From NCBI GenBank assembly GCA_017380635.1, contig JAFODP010000015.1, forward strand, positions 92,159-156,158: a DNA stretch of 64,000 nt, written 5' to 3'. The DNA is from Bacteroidales bacterium. Its GTDB lineage: Bacteria; Bacteroidota; Bacteroidia; Bacteroidales; UBA1402. How positions within the stretch are numbered: position 1 is the stretch's first letter; every line of letters starts with the position of its first letter. Positions 16,092 through 25,255 of the stretch are shown here, one piece after another. A program made the position numbers and the translations under genes. The notes under the pieces are model-generated. The model worked only from the letters and a program-made list of their open reading frames with translations, was not told the origin of the DNA and ran no database searches.

Positions 16092-19000
16092 ATGAACAAG
16101 AAAACCATTTTATGTCTGCTTCTCATGTCTATAGGTATGTGTGCATGGGCAGCCGGCGTGAACGACATTCCGACCACTGCTAGCAATCCTTTTGATATGA
16201 CAAAAGGTGAATTGCATGGTTCTCGCGCTAGTTTTGGTAGCGATCATCACATCGATTGGATGTACAACGGCGACTATGCTGTGTACGAACTGAACAACAC
16301 CATCGATGCCAAGTATTACGACATCAGTTTTGGCGTGGGCACTACACAACCTTCGGTGAGCATCACCTTTGCTTTGAAGGATGCATTGGGCAAGGAAGTG
16401 TGGAAGGGTACTTCTGAGATTGCCAACAATAACAATTGGAATGAATATGTTCCCTATTCGTTGCGTACCGGCGAACTGCCACAAGGGAAATACTCGCTCA
16501 ACATTACTTTCAACAGTGTGGGCGGTAATGGTACTACGGGAAATCTGAATCATATCGCTTTCACAGCCAAGGAAAAATTTGTCCCTGTAACGGTGGATAA
16601 ACAGCCGGCCACTGCTACTTTTGCTTTCGGCAGCGGTGAAGAAGGACAAGTGGCCACCTTGGGTCAGGCTGCTCAATATTTCAAGGCGACTTACGTGGAA
16701 GCCGGTGAAAACTTGAATTGGGCCGGTCCGAAATCGGCCGGCGGTGTGGCTCAGACCGGTTTTCAGCCAACGCTCAATAACGAAGGCAGCGCCAACGACG
16801 GTAACCGCATCGACTTTATGATTAATCCGCTGAACGGCTTGAGTTTCACACCTACCAAGATATCTTTCCAAACCACGCGTCACGGAACGGATGGCGGCAA
16901 GGTGGATGTTTCCTGGATTAATGCCAGCGGCAGTGTCGTTGATTTGCAAAAAGGTATTTCTCCTGCCCGTAACAATGCTTCTCCTGCCGTCAGCGATGTA
17001 CTTTGTGAAGTGCCCAATGCCGAAGCAAGTTTTGGCCCCTGTGGTTTGCGTCTACATCTATATGGCTTGGGCAATACCAAAGTGGTGAGCTTTGCCAATA
17101 TCGTTATTGAAGGGGTGGTGAACGGAACTTCCGAAGATGTGCCTCAATATAAATTGGTGGTCAATGTTGACGCCGCTGCTGCCGAATGTAAGATTTCTCC
17201 CGCTACCGATGAATATTCCGAAGGTGACGAAATCAGCATTACCTTGAAAGAAAATTTTGGTTATCATTTCAAGGAATGGCAAGATGCTGCAGGCAAGATG
17301 GTTTCTACCGAAAATCCTTATACCTTTATTATTAAGGCCGATACGGAATTGAAAGCTGTTTTCGATAAGAAGGAAGTGTATGCGCTCAACCTGAAAATGA
17401 TTGACGACCTCGACAATGTGTATACTAACGCCAATATGGTAAGCGTATCGCCCGAAGGAAATGTGATAAACGGTGTGCATCATTACGAAGAAGGTACCGA
17501 TGTCAAGCTCTTGGCCAACAATAACAAGATTCTGAGTTTTACTTCTTGGGAAGATGCTTCCACCAATGCAGAGCGCATTATTCGCATGGACGAAACTAAA
17601 TCTGTGACTGCCAATTTCGCCGTGGCCGATTACATCGTAGCTTGGGACTTTTACAAGGATCAGCCCGGACAAGACCGTTCGGCCGATTATTATAGCAATC
17701 CTGAAAATCGAGGTATGTTGAGCCTGCATAATGCGCAAGGCAATAGCAGCGGCTGGTTGTCGCGTGGTGTGGGCAATGGTGCAGAAAACGGACGTTGGGC
17801 GGCCAGAATATGGAAACTTCGTTCGCAAGGATTGTACTTTGAAGCTTCTTTCTCTACGAAGGGATTTAGCAACGTGGTGGTTTACAACGCCTTGGGTGTG
17901 AATTATAATACTTACGCCAAGTTCCGTGCCGAATATTCGGTGGATGGACAGAACTACAACGCCTTGGGTACGGTGGATATGCCGAGCAATGGTTGGGTAG
18001 ATTGTGAATGGCCTTTGCCTGCCGACGCCAACGAAAAAGACAGGGTTTATATCCGCTGGATGCCTGCTTCCGAAGATTTGGTGGGTAGCGCCACCGATTA
18101 CGATGGTTTGGCTATTTCAGGCATTTATGTGATGGCTGAAAGTGCTCAGGCTTCGGACGATGTGGCTCCCGTTTTGATCAGCAGCAATCCGGCTGCTGGC
18201 GCCGAAGGCGCCAGCGCCAACGGTAGCGTGGTGCTTACTTTCGACGAACGCATCAAGGCCGGTCAGGGTCAGGCAACTTTGAATGGCGAAGCGCTTCAGG
18301 TTCAGGTGAATGGCAAGACGGCAGTCTTCCCTTACGCAGCGCTCGATTATGGCAAGGAATACACTTTCCAATTGCCGGCCGGCCTCATTTGCGACCGCAG
18401 CGGCAATGCTTTCGCCGGATTGACGCTCAGCTTCACGACCATGCAACGCTCTCAACCGCAGCCGAAAGTGTTTGATGCTGTGATTGCTGCCGATGGCTCT
18501 GGCGATTTTACTTCGGTGCAATCTGCCATCGATGCTGCGCCCGCAGGTAGAGCAACGCCATGGCTTATCTTCATCAAGAATGGTGAATACAAAGGTCACG
18601 TGAACATTCCTGCCAACAAACCTTATCTTCACTTTATCGGTCAGGAACGCGACAAGGTAATCATCACCGACGACCGTCTTTGCGGCGGCGACAATGCGGT
18701 GCATGTCAGTGTGGGCGCTACCGTTGTGGTGAATGCCAACGACTGTTATTTCGACAACCTGACGCTGGAAAATTCTTGGGGACACGACAAGCAGGCCGGT
18801 CCGCAGGCTTTAGCCCTGAACACCAGTGGCGACCGTACCATCTTCAAAAATGTGGCCATGTTGTCGTATCAAGATACTTGGATTACGCCATCAACTTCCA
18901 ACTATCGCGTGTATGCCAAGGATTGCTTCATCGAAGGCGCTGTGGATTTTATCTACAATAGCGGAAATATTTACATCGACAACACCACCTTGTATATCAA

Positions 19001-19799
19001 CCGTAAGAGTGGCGGTTACATTGTGGCACCTTCACATGCTTCCGATGTAAAATGGGGTTATGTCTTTATGAATTGTCGTATCACGGCTCCCGGAAATCCT
19101 GCCGAAACAGATGTTTGGTTGGGTCGTCCCTGGCATAATAGTCCGAAGACTGTCTTTATCAATACCATTGCCGAAGTGACCATTCCTGCTAAAGGTTGGT
19201 ATCCTACCATGGGCGGTCTGCCGGTGCTTTGGGCCGATTATAACACCATGGATGCCAACGGAAATCCTGTGGATTTGAGTCAGCGTGAAGATACCTATTA
19301 TTATACCAAGGACGATGGTAGCAAGGTTTATGGCAAGGCCAAGAATTACCTGACGGCCGAAGAAGCTGCCCAATACACGGTGAAAAATGTGCTGAGTGGT
19401 TCCGACAACTGGCAACCTGCTCTGATGACGGAGTCTTGCGCCAATCCCGAAGTGCGCATCAATGCCGGCCATTTGGAATGGGAAGCTGTGCCATACGCTA
19501 TCTGTTATCTGGTGAGCCGCAACGGCGAAGTGCTGGGCTTCACCACAGATTGTAGCTATCCTTACGAAGATGGTTATCAGTATAAAGTGCAGGCAGTCAA
19601 CGAGTATGGTAGCTTGTCGGGTGCAGGAAAGCAATCTCAGCCCGATGCTTTGCCTCAGGTGCAAGAAACGCAATCTGCTCAAGTATTGGCCATTTACACT
19701 TTGGGTGGCGTAGAAGTAAAAGAATTGCAAGAAGGTCTTAATATAGTTAAAATGATGGATGCCGACAACAAGATTGTTTATCGCAAAATAATGAAGTAA
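16092..19799 (+). CDS. Large multidomain secreted pectinesterase (CE8)
   Basis: A 1235-residue secreted protein predicted to de-methylate pectin. After a signal peptide (about 1-21) come a CBM6/35-like jelly roll (about 30-155), an adhesion-like beta domain (160-350), two 'bacterial repeat' modules of the type FGYHFKEWQDAAGK...ELKAVFD (about 355-510), a second jelly roll (515-680), an Ig-like SbsA/Big_5 domain (about 690-785) and the CE8 right-handed helix (about 790-1110). The CE8 motifs are YQDTW, GAVDFIYNSG with the catalytic Asp, and WLGRPWH. The end (IYTLGGVEVKEL...IVYRKIMK) resembles a type IX secretion sorting tail. Single-domain CE8 enzymes are about 320 residues, so most of this protein is for binding. 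It lies 9 kb from the other pectin genes. Confidence 0.9.
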   Translation: MNKKTILCLLLMSIGMCAWAAGVNDIPTTASNPFDMTKGELHGSRASFGSDHHIDWMYNGDYAVYELNNTIDAKYYDISFGVGTTQPSVSITFALKDALGKEVWKGTSEIANNNNWNEYVPYSLRTGELPQGKYSLNITFNSVGGNGTTGNLNHIAFTAKEKFVPVTVDKQPATATFAFGSGEEGQVATLGQAAQYFKATYVEAGENLNWAGPKSAGGVAQTGFQPTLNNEGSANDGNRIDFMINPLNGLSFTPTKISFQTTRHGTDGGKVDVSWINASGSVVDLQKGISPARNNASPAVSDVLCEVPNAEASFGPCGLRLHLYGLGNTKVVSFANIVIEGVVNGTSEDVPQYKLVVNVDAAAAECKISPATDEYSEGDEISITLKENFGYHFKEWQDAAGKMVSTENPYTFIIKADTELKAVFDKKEVYALNLKMIDDLDNVYTNANMVSVSPEGNVINGVHHYEEGTDVKLLANNNKILSFTSWEDASTNAERIIRMDETKSVTANFAVADYIVAWDFYKDQPGQDRSADYYSNPENRGMLSLHNAQGNSSGWLSRGVGNGAENGRWAARIWKLRSQGLYFEASFSTKGFSNVVVYNALGVNYNTYAKFRAEYSVDGQNYNALGTVDMPSNGWVDCEWPLPADANEKDRVYIRWMPASEDLVGSATDYDGLAISGIYVMAESAQASDDVAPVLISSNPAAGAEGASANGSVVLTFDERIKAGQGQATLNGEALQVQVNGKTAVFPYAALDYGKEYTFQLPAGLICDRSGNAFAGLTLSFTTMQRSQPQPKVFDAVIAADGSGDFTSVQSAIDAAPAGRATPWLIFIKNGEYKGHVNIPANKPYLHFIGQERDKVIITDDRLCGGDNAVHVSVGATVVVNANDCYFDNLTLENSWGHDKQAGPQALALNTSGDRTIFKNVAMLSYQDTWITPSTSNYRVYAKDCFIEGAVDFIYNSGNIYIDNTTLYINRKSGGYIVAPSHASDVKWGYVFMNCRITAPGNPAETDVWLGRPWHNSPKTVFINTIAEVTIPAKGWYPTMGGLPVLWADYNTMDANGNPVDLSQREDTYYYTKDDGSKVYGKAKNYLTAEEAAQYTVKNVLSGSDNWQPALMTESCANPEVRINAGHLEWEAVPYAICYLVSRNGEVLGFTTDCSYPYEDGYQYKVQAVNEYGSLSGAGKQSQPDALPQVQETQSAQVLAIYTLGGVEVKELQEGLNIVKMMDADNKIVYRKIMK

Positions 19800-19820
19800 T
19801 TCTTTCAGATTGCCCATAGA

Positions 19821-19857
19821 TAAAAGCCCGAGAGTCAAGTACGATTTTCGGGCTTTT
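19821..19857 (+). terminator. Terminator after the large pectinesterase gene
   Basis: AAAAGCCCGA pairs with TCGGGCTTTT across a loop of about 14 bases. Confidence 0.8.
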
Positions 19858-19956
19858 GTGTTTCATTTCGCCATCTCTGTGAATTTAGGAATTAAATTGT
19901 TAATTATTTTGAAATCGGTATGAATTGTTAAATTTGACTTTTATATTTGTGCCGCT

Positions 19957-21519
19957 ATGAAAAAGTCTACTATCTGGTTGCTTATCTTGATTCTGGTTGT
20001 GGTGTTTGTTGCATTGATAGGCGTAGAAATTTCCTACATGCGCTCGCTTATCACCATCCATACCAACGATTTTGACGGAGCTGTTCATCGCAGCCTCGCC
20101 CGTGTTGCGTATTTTTTGGAACGTGACGAAACACAGCGCTATCTCGATTTGGAATTGGAAGAACGCGACCGTCGCATGTTGGATGCACAATCCAGTATGA
20201 GAAAATGGACGCTTGTGCCGCCCAGCTCTGTCGATGCCGATTCTATTCCTTTCGATATCACCTTATTGGCTAATCCGGCTTTTTATTCCTATTTGACGCA
20301 AATGCCCGAGGATGACGATTTGGATCCCGAAAGAAAAGGCATCAGCCTGGAAGATGTAATGACCAGCGAAGACCTGAAAGACAAATATCTACGACAAAAA
20401 GATCTTTTGAACGATGTGGTATTGCGCGTGCTGCATCAAGCCAGCAATCGTCCGGTAGAACAGCGCGTCGATTTTGCGCAGTTGCAGGCTTATCTCGATG
20501 CCGAGTTGGATATGCAGGGCTTGTCGTCGGTGCCTTATCATTATGTGGTAGAAAATAAGTTGGGCGAAGTGGTGTACATCAGCGAAGATTTCGAAGATTA
20601 TTACGATGGCTTCGATCAATTCAACTATCGTCAGGATTTGTTTATCAACGACCCAGGCTACGTATATCCCACTATTTATGTGTGGTTTCCTACCCGCGAC
20701 CAATATCGACATACGCCGCTGGGTATTTTTATTCCGACCTTGGCATTGAGTCTTTTATTGTTGGTTCTTTCGGGGTTAGTGGTGAACAGCTTTCTTCGTC
20801 AGAAGAGTTATTCCGATATGAAGAGCGACTTTATCAGCAATATGACCCACGAGTTGAAAACACCGGTATCTTGTATTTCATTGGCTTCGCAGATGCTTTC
20901 CGACAAGGATGTGGCCAAATCGCCGGCCGTCATGGAGCATATCACTACAGTAATCAGCGACGAAAGTAAGCGTTTGAGCATGTTGGTGGAAAAAGTGTTG
21001 CAACTGTCGATGTTTTCTAAAAACGAAAACAAAACCATCAACTTTAAGAATCTGGATTTGCATGAGGTGGTAGACGTGGTGGTACAGACTTTCAAACTGA
21101 AAGTGGAACAGTCGGGAGGCTTTCTTGAAACCGATTTGGGCGCCGAACAAAATTGTGTGCTCGCCGATGAAATGCATATCACCAACGTGTTGTTCAATCT
21201 TTTGGATAATGCCATGAAATATAGCAGCGAAGAAAGATCTTTACATTTGAAAATCACAACCAGCAATCTTGACGATGGAAAATCTTTGCTCTTGTCTATC
21301 GAAGACAATGGCATCGGCATCGCCAAAGAAGATTTGAAGAAGATATTCGATCGTTTCTTCCGTGTACAAAAAGGCAACGTGCACAATGTGAAGGGTTTCG
21401 GCTTAGGCTTGTCGTATGTGCAGATGATTATTCATAAACATCGTGGCACGATAGCCGCCGAAAGTGAATTAGGAAAAGGAACAACATTCAATATTATTTT
21501 ACCTACTATTAAAAATTAA
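19957..21519 (+). CDS. rprX: Sensor histidine kinase, RprX-like
   Basis: A 520-residue inner-membrane sensor. Membrane helices lie at about residues 4-30 and 250-275, enclosing a periplasmic sensor domain of about 220 residues. The H-box FISNMTHELKTPVS places the phospho-acceptor His near residue 298. The HATPase domain (about 395-515) has an N-box (NLLDNAMKYS), G1 (IEDNGIGI) and GFGLGLSYVQ. Five bases separate it from the response regulator gene, so the two are co-transcribed. Overall length, topology and partner match Bacteroides RprX. A TATATTTG -7 box lies at 19942-19949. Confidence 0.88.
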   Translation: MKKSTIWLLILILVVVFVALIGVEISYMRSLITIHTNDFDGAVHRSLARVAYFLERDETQRYLDLELEERDRRMLDAQSSMRKWTLVPPSSVDADSIPFDITLLANPAFYSYLTQMPEDDDLDPERKGISLEDVMTSEDLKDKYLRQKDLLNDVVLRVLHQASNRPVEQRVDFAQLQAYLDAELDMQGLSSVPYHYVVENKLGEVVYISEDFEDYYDGFDQFNYRQDLFINDPGYVYPTIYVWFPTRDQYRHTPLGIFIPTLALSLLLLVLSGLVVNSFLRQKSYSDMKSDFISNMTHELKTPVSCISLASQMLSDKDVAKSPAVMEHITTVISDESKRLSMLVEKVLQLSMFSKNENKTINFKNLDLHEVVDVVVQTFKLKVEQSGGFLETDLGAEQNCVLADEMHITNVLFNLLDNAMKYSSEERSLHLKITTSNLDDGKSLLLSIEDNGIGIAKEDLKKIFDRFFRVQKGNVHNVKGFGLGLSYVQMIIHKHRGTIAAESELGKGTTFNIILPTIKN

Positions 21520-21524
21520 CAACT

Positions 21525-22229
21525 ATGACAGAAGAAAAATTGCACATCATGTTGTGCGAAGACGACAGCAATCTGGGCTTCCTACTCAGCGAGTATTTGC
21601 AGGCAAAGGGTTACGATGTGGATCTTTTGTCTGATGGAGAGCAAGGTTACGAAGCTTTTCAGAAGAAAAAGTATGATATGTGTATCCTTGATGTGATGAT
21701 GCCTAAGAAAGATGGTTATACCTTGGCGCAGGATATCCGTTTGATGAATGCCGACGTGCCCATTATCTTTTTGACTGCCAAGAACCTAAAAGACGATATT
21801 CTGAAAGGTTTCAAGCTGGGTGCCGACGATTATATTACCAAACCCTTCAGCATGGAAGAGTTGATTTTCCGTATGGAAGCCATCAGTCGTCGTGTAAAGG
21901 GAACGAAAAACAAGGATGTTACTTCTTATCGTGTGGGCAGCCTTACCTTCGATACTCCCAAGCAGACGCTCAGCCTGGAAAATGGCGAAGTGATCCGTCT
22001 CACTACCAAGGAATGCGAATTGCTCAGTTTGCTTTGCAGTCACCAAAACCAGATTCTGGAACGTAACTATGCCTTGATGACCATTTGGGGCGAAAATACC
22101 TATTTCAACGCCCGAAGCATGGACGTGTACATCACCAAATTGCGTAAGCACCTGAAAGCCGATCCTAACGTTCAGATTATGAACATCCACGGTAAGGGCT
22201 ACAAACTGGTGGTGCCCGAACAGAAATAA
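21525..22229 (+). CDS. rprY: OmpR-family response regulator, RprY-like
   Basis: A 234-residue regulator. The receiver has the acidic pocket CEDD (residues 11-14), phospho-acceptor Asp56 in CILDVMMPKKDG, and the conserved FLTAK and KPF. An OmpR/PhoB winged helix fills residues about 130-230 (RLTTKECELLSLL, MDVYITKLRKHL, IHGKGYKL). The receiver closely resembles Bacteroides RprY as I remember it. In Bacteroides RprY is linked to oxidative-stress and metabolic control; targets here are unknown. A strong terminator follows. Confidence 0.9.
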   Translation: MTEEKLHIMLCEDDSNLGFLLSEYLQAKGYDVDLLSDGEQGYEAFQKKKYDMCILDVMMPKKDGYTLAQDIRLMNADVPIIFLTAKNLKDDILKGFKLGADDYITKPFSMEELIFRMEAISRRVKGTKNKDVTSYRVGSLTFDTPKQTLSLENGEVIRLTTKECELLSLLCSHQNQILERNYALMTIWGENTYFNARSMDVYITKLRKHLKADPNVQIMNIHGKGYKLVVPEQK

Positions 22230-22252
22230 GAACTGTCTTGATAATGAACAGC

Positions 22253-22288
22253 GCGGCCGGCTAAAGTACTTTAGCCGGCCGCTTTTCT
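22253..22288 (+). terminator. Strong terminator after rprXY
   Basis: GCGGCCGGCTAAAG and CTTTAGCCGGCCGC form a near-perfect stem with a tiny TA loop, followed by TTTT. The palindrome is GC-rich and could also stop the convergent minus-strand operon. Confidence 0.85.
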
Positions 22289-22315
22289 TGTTACACCTGG
22301 TAATGAATTAGATGG

Positions 22316-24046
22316 TTATTTCACCAGTCGAGATGTGATATGACGACGGAAAATACTATCTTCACCAAAAGCATCAATTTTTTCATTGATTGCTTGAAGA
22401 CGTTCAATCGGTGTGAGATTGGGTTGTTCGTCAGTTGTATCTTCTTGCAGAGTCATTGAACCGGATCCCATAACTGGAATATATTCATCCCAATGAACGG
22501 GAACATCATAATAATTACCATTACTACAATATTTGGACACGTAATCTATGCGAGGCTCTGCACGATAGCCATAGGCACGAACCTTAACTTCGACGCTTCC
22601 ATCATCCTTACGCTCTTCTGAGGTTTTAAGGATGCAATGTGTAGCACAGCTTGGATCTGCAAATTTATCCTCACCCCAGAAGTTTGCGAGAGACTCATGT
22701 TCCCAATACGTACTCTGACGAGGCATATCGGTGCCATAGATGGCGGATACAGGACGGATTTGTTGATACATGGGAATACTGAGCAATGGTGCAAATGCAA
22801 AGTAAATAGCTCTAAAGTTTTCACAAGTTGTTTCAAGGAACACCTGCTTTGCTTTATCGTAATTACTGCTCCAGAACATGCGTGGATTCATGTCAAGCGG
22901 AAGGTCTTGCATATGTCCGGCTGTAAGCGTATTCATCTTACGATGTTTCATGAATTGGAAGTTGTCTCCATAACCCAACTCTTTATCACGAATGATTTTA
23001 ATCATATTTTCTTGTGCCAAGGGAGTGAATAACAAGAAATATTGTTGGTTATTGTTACGGTTGGTAGTGGTGAACAGAACTTCAAACTCTTCGTTGGTAG
23101 CCATTGCAAAGTCGTTCTTAAGGTCACGAGAAAATTTCTCAATTTCTTTAAGTTTGCGTTTATAGGCACGAGAATCAACTTCTAATTTGTCATCGTTTGT
23201 ATCTCTGGTAAAGTTGAGGTCGGGTGCGGCATCGTTACCATAGATTAGGCGAGTCTTTTCGTAGTATTCCGGATAGGGCTTATGAACACTAGCGCGAAGA
23301 GTTTCGCTATGATTGCGTTCGTGTCTTTTGCCTTCGGAGTCAATCTCAACTGTTTTCCATTTTACAGTTAATTCTCCTTTGTATTCTTTGGTTCCCATTT
23401 CCATTTTTCGTGTACGTGCAATGACAAATGGATTTCCATTGATGAGACCGCTATGAGAGTAAATAACTGAACGTTCTTTGCTGAAATTTTCATCCCATCC
23501 GTAACTATTAACAAGATCTGCTAAACGCTGGCTGGTAAAATATGGGTCAAATTCGAGACGAGGAACCGTTTGCGTCATCATACGATTGAATACGTCCCAA
23601 TCGTACAGTCGGTTAAGAGGAGCCATCATATCCCAAGCTTCCTGTTCCTTGTTCTTGATGAGTGTCTCTTGTTCATTTTTTATCGACTTGTACTTCTTGA
23701 TGATAGGATGTATCTTCCAAAATAATAGTACGAGCATTGATACACATCCAACAATGCACAATGTTGGGATTAACCAGCCATTTTTAAAGCCATCAGCAAT
23801 GCAAATGATTACACAGACTGCTGCTACAATCCACATAAAAATACATAGCGCGGTCCATAGTTTTAAGGTTTTAGCTGTTTTCTTGTTGTTTGTCTGAATG
23901 TCTTGTATTTCTACACATAAGGCCCTGTTTTCTTCAGGATTTACACCAGAAGCGGAGGTCAGTTCCTCAAATGTTTTTTCTGCAATTTCGCGAAATTTTT
24001 CTTTATATGCCTGGAATTGTTCCAAGGGACTTAAAATATCTTCCAT
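22316..24046 (-). CDS. Membrane protein paired with LemA (DUF3137-like)
   Basis: A 576-residue protein. A charged N-terminal helix (about 1-75) is followed by two membrane helices (about 82-101 and 107-126), then a large soluble domain. The segment with SGLINGNPFVIARTRKMEMGTKEYKGELTVKW and the later LFTTTNRNNNQQYFLLFTPLAQENMIKII recall DUF3137, a domain usually encoded next to lemA. The match is partial and from memory. It follows lemA by 23 bases on the minus strand and must be in the same operon. Function unknown; the LemA pairing suggests a role at the membrane. Confidence 0.6.
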   Translation of the reverse strand: MEDILSPLEQFQAYKEKFREIAEKTFEELTSASGVNPEENRALCVEIQDIQTNNKKTAKTLKLWTALCIFMWIVAAVCVIICIADGFKNGWLIPTLCIVGCVSMLVLLFWKIHPIIKKYKSIKNEQETLIKNKEQEAWDMMAPLNRLYDWDVFNRMMTQTVPRLEFDPYFTSQRLADLVNSYGWDENFSKERSVIYSHSGLINGNPFVIARTRKMEMGTKEYKGELTVKWKTVEIDSEGKRHERNHSETLRASVHKPYPEYYEKTRLIYGNDAAPDLNFTRDTNDDKLEVDSRAYKRKLKEIEKFSRDLKNDFAMATNEEFEVLFTTTNRNNNQQYFLLFTPLAQENMIKIIRDKELGYGDNFQFMKHRKMNTLTAGHMQDLPLDMNPRMFWSSNYDKAKQVFLETTCENFRAIYFAFAPLLSIPMYQQIRPVSAIYGTDMPRQSTYWEHESLANFWGEDKFADPSCATHCILKTSEERKDDGSVEVKVRAYGYRAEPRIDYVSKYCSNGNYYDVPVHWDEYIPVMGSGSMTLQEDTTDEQPNLTPIERLQAINEKIDAFGEDSIFRRHITSRLVK

Positions 24047-24069
24047 AACTCTATCAAATTTAGGGGCGA

Positions 24070-24795
24070 TTAAAAGAAATTACTTCTGGCTCGTTGTTTT
24101 GTCTCTGCTGAGGCAATGAATGGAATGCGGGTGGTGTATCGCTGTTTAGCAGCCACGATTTGTTTTGCGGGCCAATCGAATATGTCTCGGTTCCACTGAT
24201 TTACACGATTGTTATAAACCGTACGAGCTGCTGTTATTTCGCGTTGGAGATAACTGTTCTGCTGTATGGCATCTGCAATTCCTTGATGAGATTTTAATTC
24301 CGGATAAGCTTCTACCTGCGGAAATAAACGTCCAGCCAATGAATCAACTTGAGAAGACATCGTATTTCGATCTTCACCTTGTTGTATACCGCTGCGAAGT
24401 CCTGCAACGCTTTTCATCACATCTTTGTCAAGTTCAATTGCACGATTAATCAATGATGCAAGATTCTCGAGAATAACTACACGTTGTTCGATGTAGTTGT
24501 CAATAGTCGAAGCATCGGCATTTATCCTTTGTTCAAGTTGTTGGAGGTAGTTCTCTGCCTTCATTTTGATATAAAGCCAGATAAGTCCGGGTACAATACC
24601 GGCTGCTGCAATGAACCAAGTTTCTCCGGTTAGCCAAGGGATGAGAACTGCAATTGCGATAGGAACCACCCATAAACAAATTTCAAAGATAGTGGTCCCT
24701 ACACCCACTGTTACAGGTAGTTGTTTGTCAATGACATTGATGTCATGACCTGCGGCGTTAACAGGGCCTGTTTTTTCGTCTAATAAATTAGCCAT
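24070..24795 (-). CDS. LemA-family membrane protein
   Basis: A 241-residue protein with two adjacent membrane helices (about 33-50 and 55-72) and then a long helical domain. EQRVVILENLASLINRAIELDKDVMKSV, YPELKSHQGIADAIQQNSYLQREITAARTVYNNRVNQWN is the LemA signature, in particular the 'AARxxYNxxVxxyN' motif. LemA proteins have a short N-terminal anchor and a helical bundle; their molecular function is poorly known. The first gene of a two-gene operon, it is preceded by an unusually long structured leader (24796-25065). Confidence 0.88.
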   Translation of the reverse strand: MANLLDEKTGPVNAAGHDINVIDKQLPVTVGVGTTIFEICLWVVPIAIAVLIPWLTGETWFIAAAGIVPGLIWLYIKMKAENYLQQLEQRINADASTIDNYIEQRVVILENLASLINRAIELDKDVMKSVAGLRSGIQQGEDRNTMSSQVDSLAGRLFPQVEAYPELKSHQGIADAIQQNSYLQREITAARTVYNNRVNQWNRDIFDWPAKQIVAAKQRYTTRIPFIASAETKQRARSNFF

Positions 24796-24810
24796 AATAA
24801 TACATTTATT

Positions 24811-24833
24811 CCGGTATCAGTCCCCACTACCGG
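24811..24833 (-). promoter_or_regulatory. Hairpin just upstream of the lemA start
   Basis: CCGGTA and TACCGG close a loop of 11 bases, 16 bases before the lemA ATG. There is no U-run, so this is not a terminator. It could control ribosome access. Confidence 0.6.
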
Positions 24834-24842
24834 AGTTGATAA

Positions 24843-24998
24843 AGAAAGCGTGGGACTATATGCCCACGTCTTAATGTACAGGCCCTGAGAAAACCTTTGG
24901 AAACAGATGTAGGAATAACAGCCCCACGCAAACACGTGGAGACCATTATGACACTTCTCTTGTTTCCATTGTTTGTGAAGTTTCTCAGGCTTCGTACA
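24843..24998 (-). ncRNA. Structured leader or stand-alone ncRNA upstream of lemA
   Basis: On the minus strand a long interrupted stem is formed by concentric pairings: TGTAC/GTACA (24994-24998 with 24875-24879), GCCTGAGAAAC with GTTTTCTCAGGGC inside it, TGGAAACA/TGTTTCCA (24961-24968 with 24898-24905) and an apex CCACG-CGTGG (24924-24939). It is followed at 24849-24868 by CGTGGG/CCCACG, then CTTTCTTT, an intrinsic terminator. The whole is about 155 nt. One long rod with internal bulges plus a terminator resembles 6S RNA in outline, but I cannot confirm that family. Alternatively it is an attenuator leader of lemA. Confidence 0.6.
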
Positions 24999-25037
24999 TA
25001 CAAGATAAGAGCATAACGCCTCAATATTTTCGAATGT

Positions 25038-25062
25038 CTTGGAATGTATGCGTCATTCCAAG
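25038..25062. promoter_or_regulatory. Perfect inverted repeat upstream of the lemA leader
   Basis: CTTGGAATG and CATTCCAAG (9 bp) flank a 7-base spacer. It sits 40-60 bases upstream of the probable 5' end of the leader RNA, as an operator or activator site would. The rest of 25065-25160 is AT-rich with nothing recognisable. Confidence 0.55.
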
Positions 25063-25169
25063 TGCAATGATAAGCAAAAAATATGAAAATAAATTTACAT
25101 TAGGTAATATATTTAAATAATTAAGAACATCATCATATAGGTTTGCATATGTCCGTCTATGAAAATAAT

Positions 25170-25208
25170 GACTGGCTAAAAAGTCAAATTTAACTCTTTA
25201 GCCAGCCT
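25170..25208 (-). terminator. Terminator of the pectin SusCD operon
   Basis: GACTGGCTAAAAAG and CTCTTTAGCCAGCC make an 11-14 bp stem with a 10-base AT loop about 50 bases past the last stop codon. Confidence 0.65.
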
Positions 25209-25255
25209 TATGTGTAGATGCACCTATCAAAAGAATTGGTGGCAGTCTTTGTATA

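Noticed and set aside
24827..25024. A 65-residue open frame on the minus strand upstream of lemA
   Set aside because: It runs through the paired arms and the terminator of the structured leader, has a basic, motif-free sequence and no promoter of its own. The RNA fold explains the region better.
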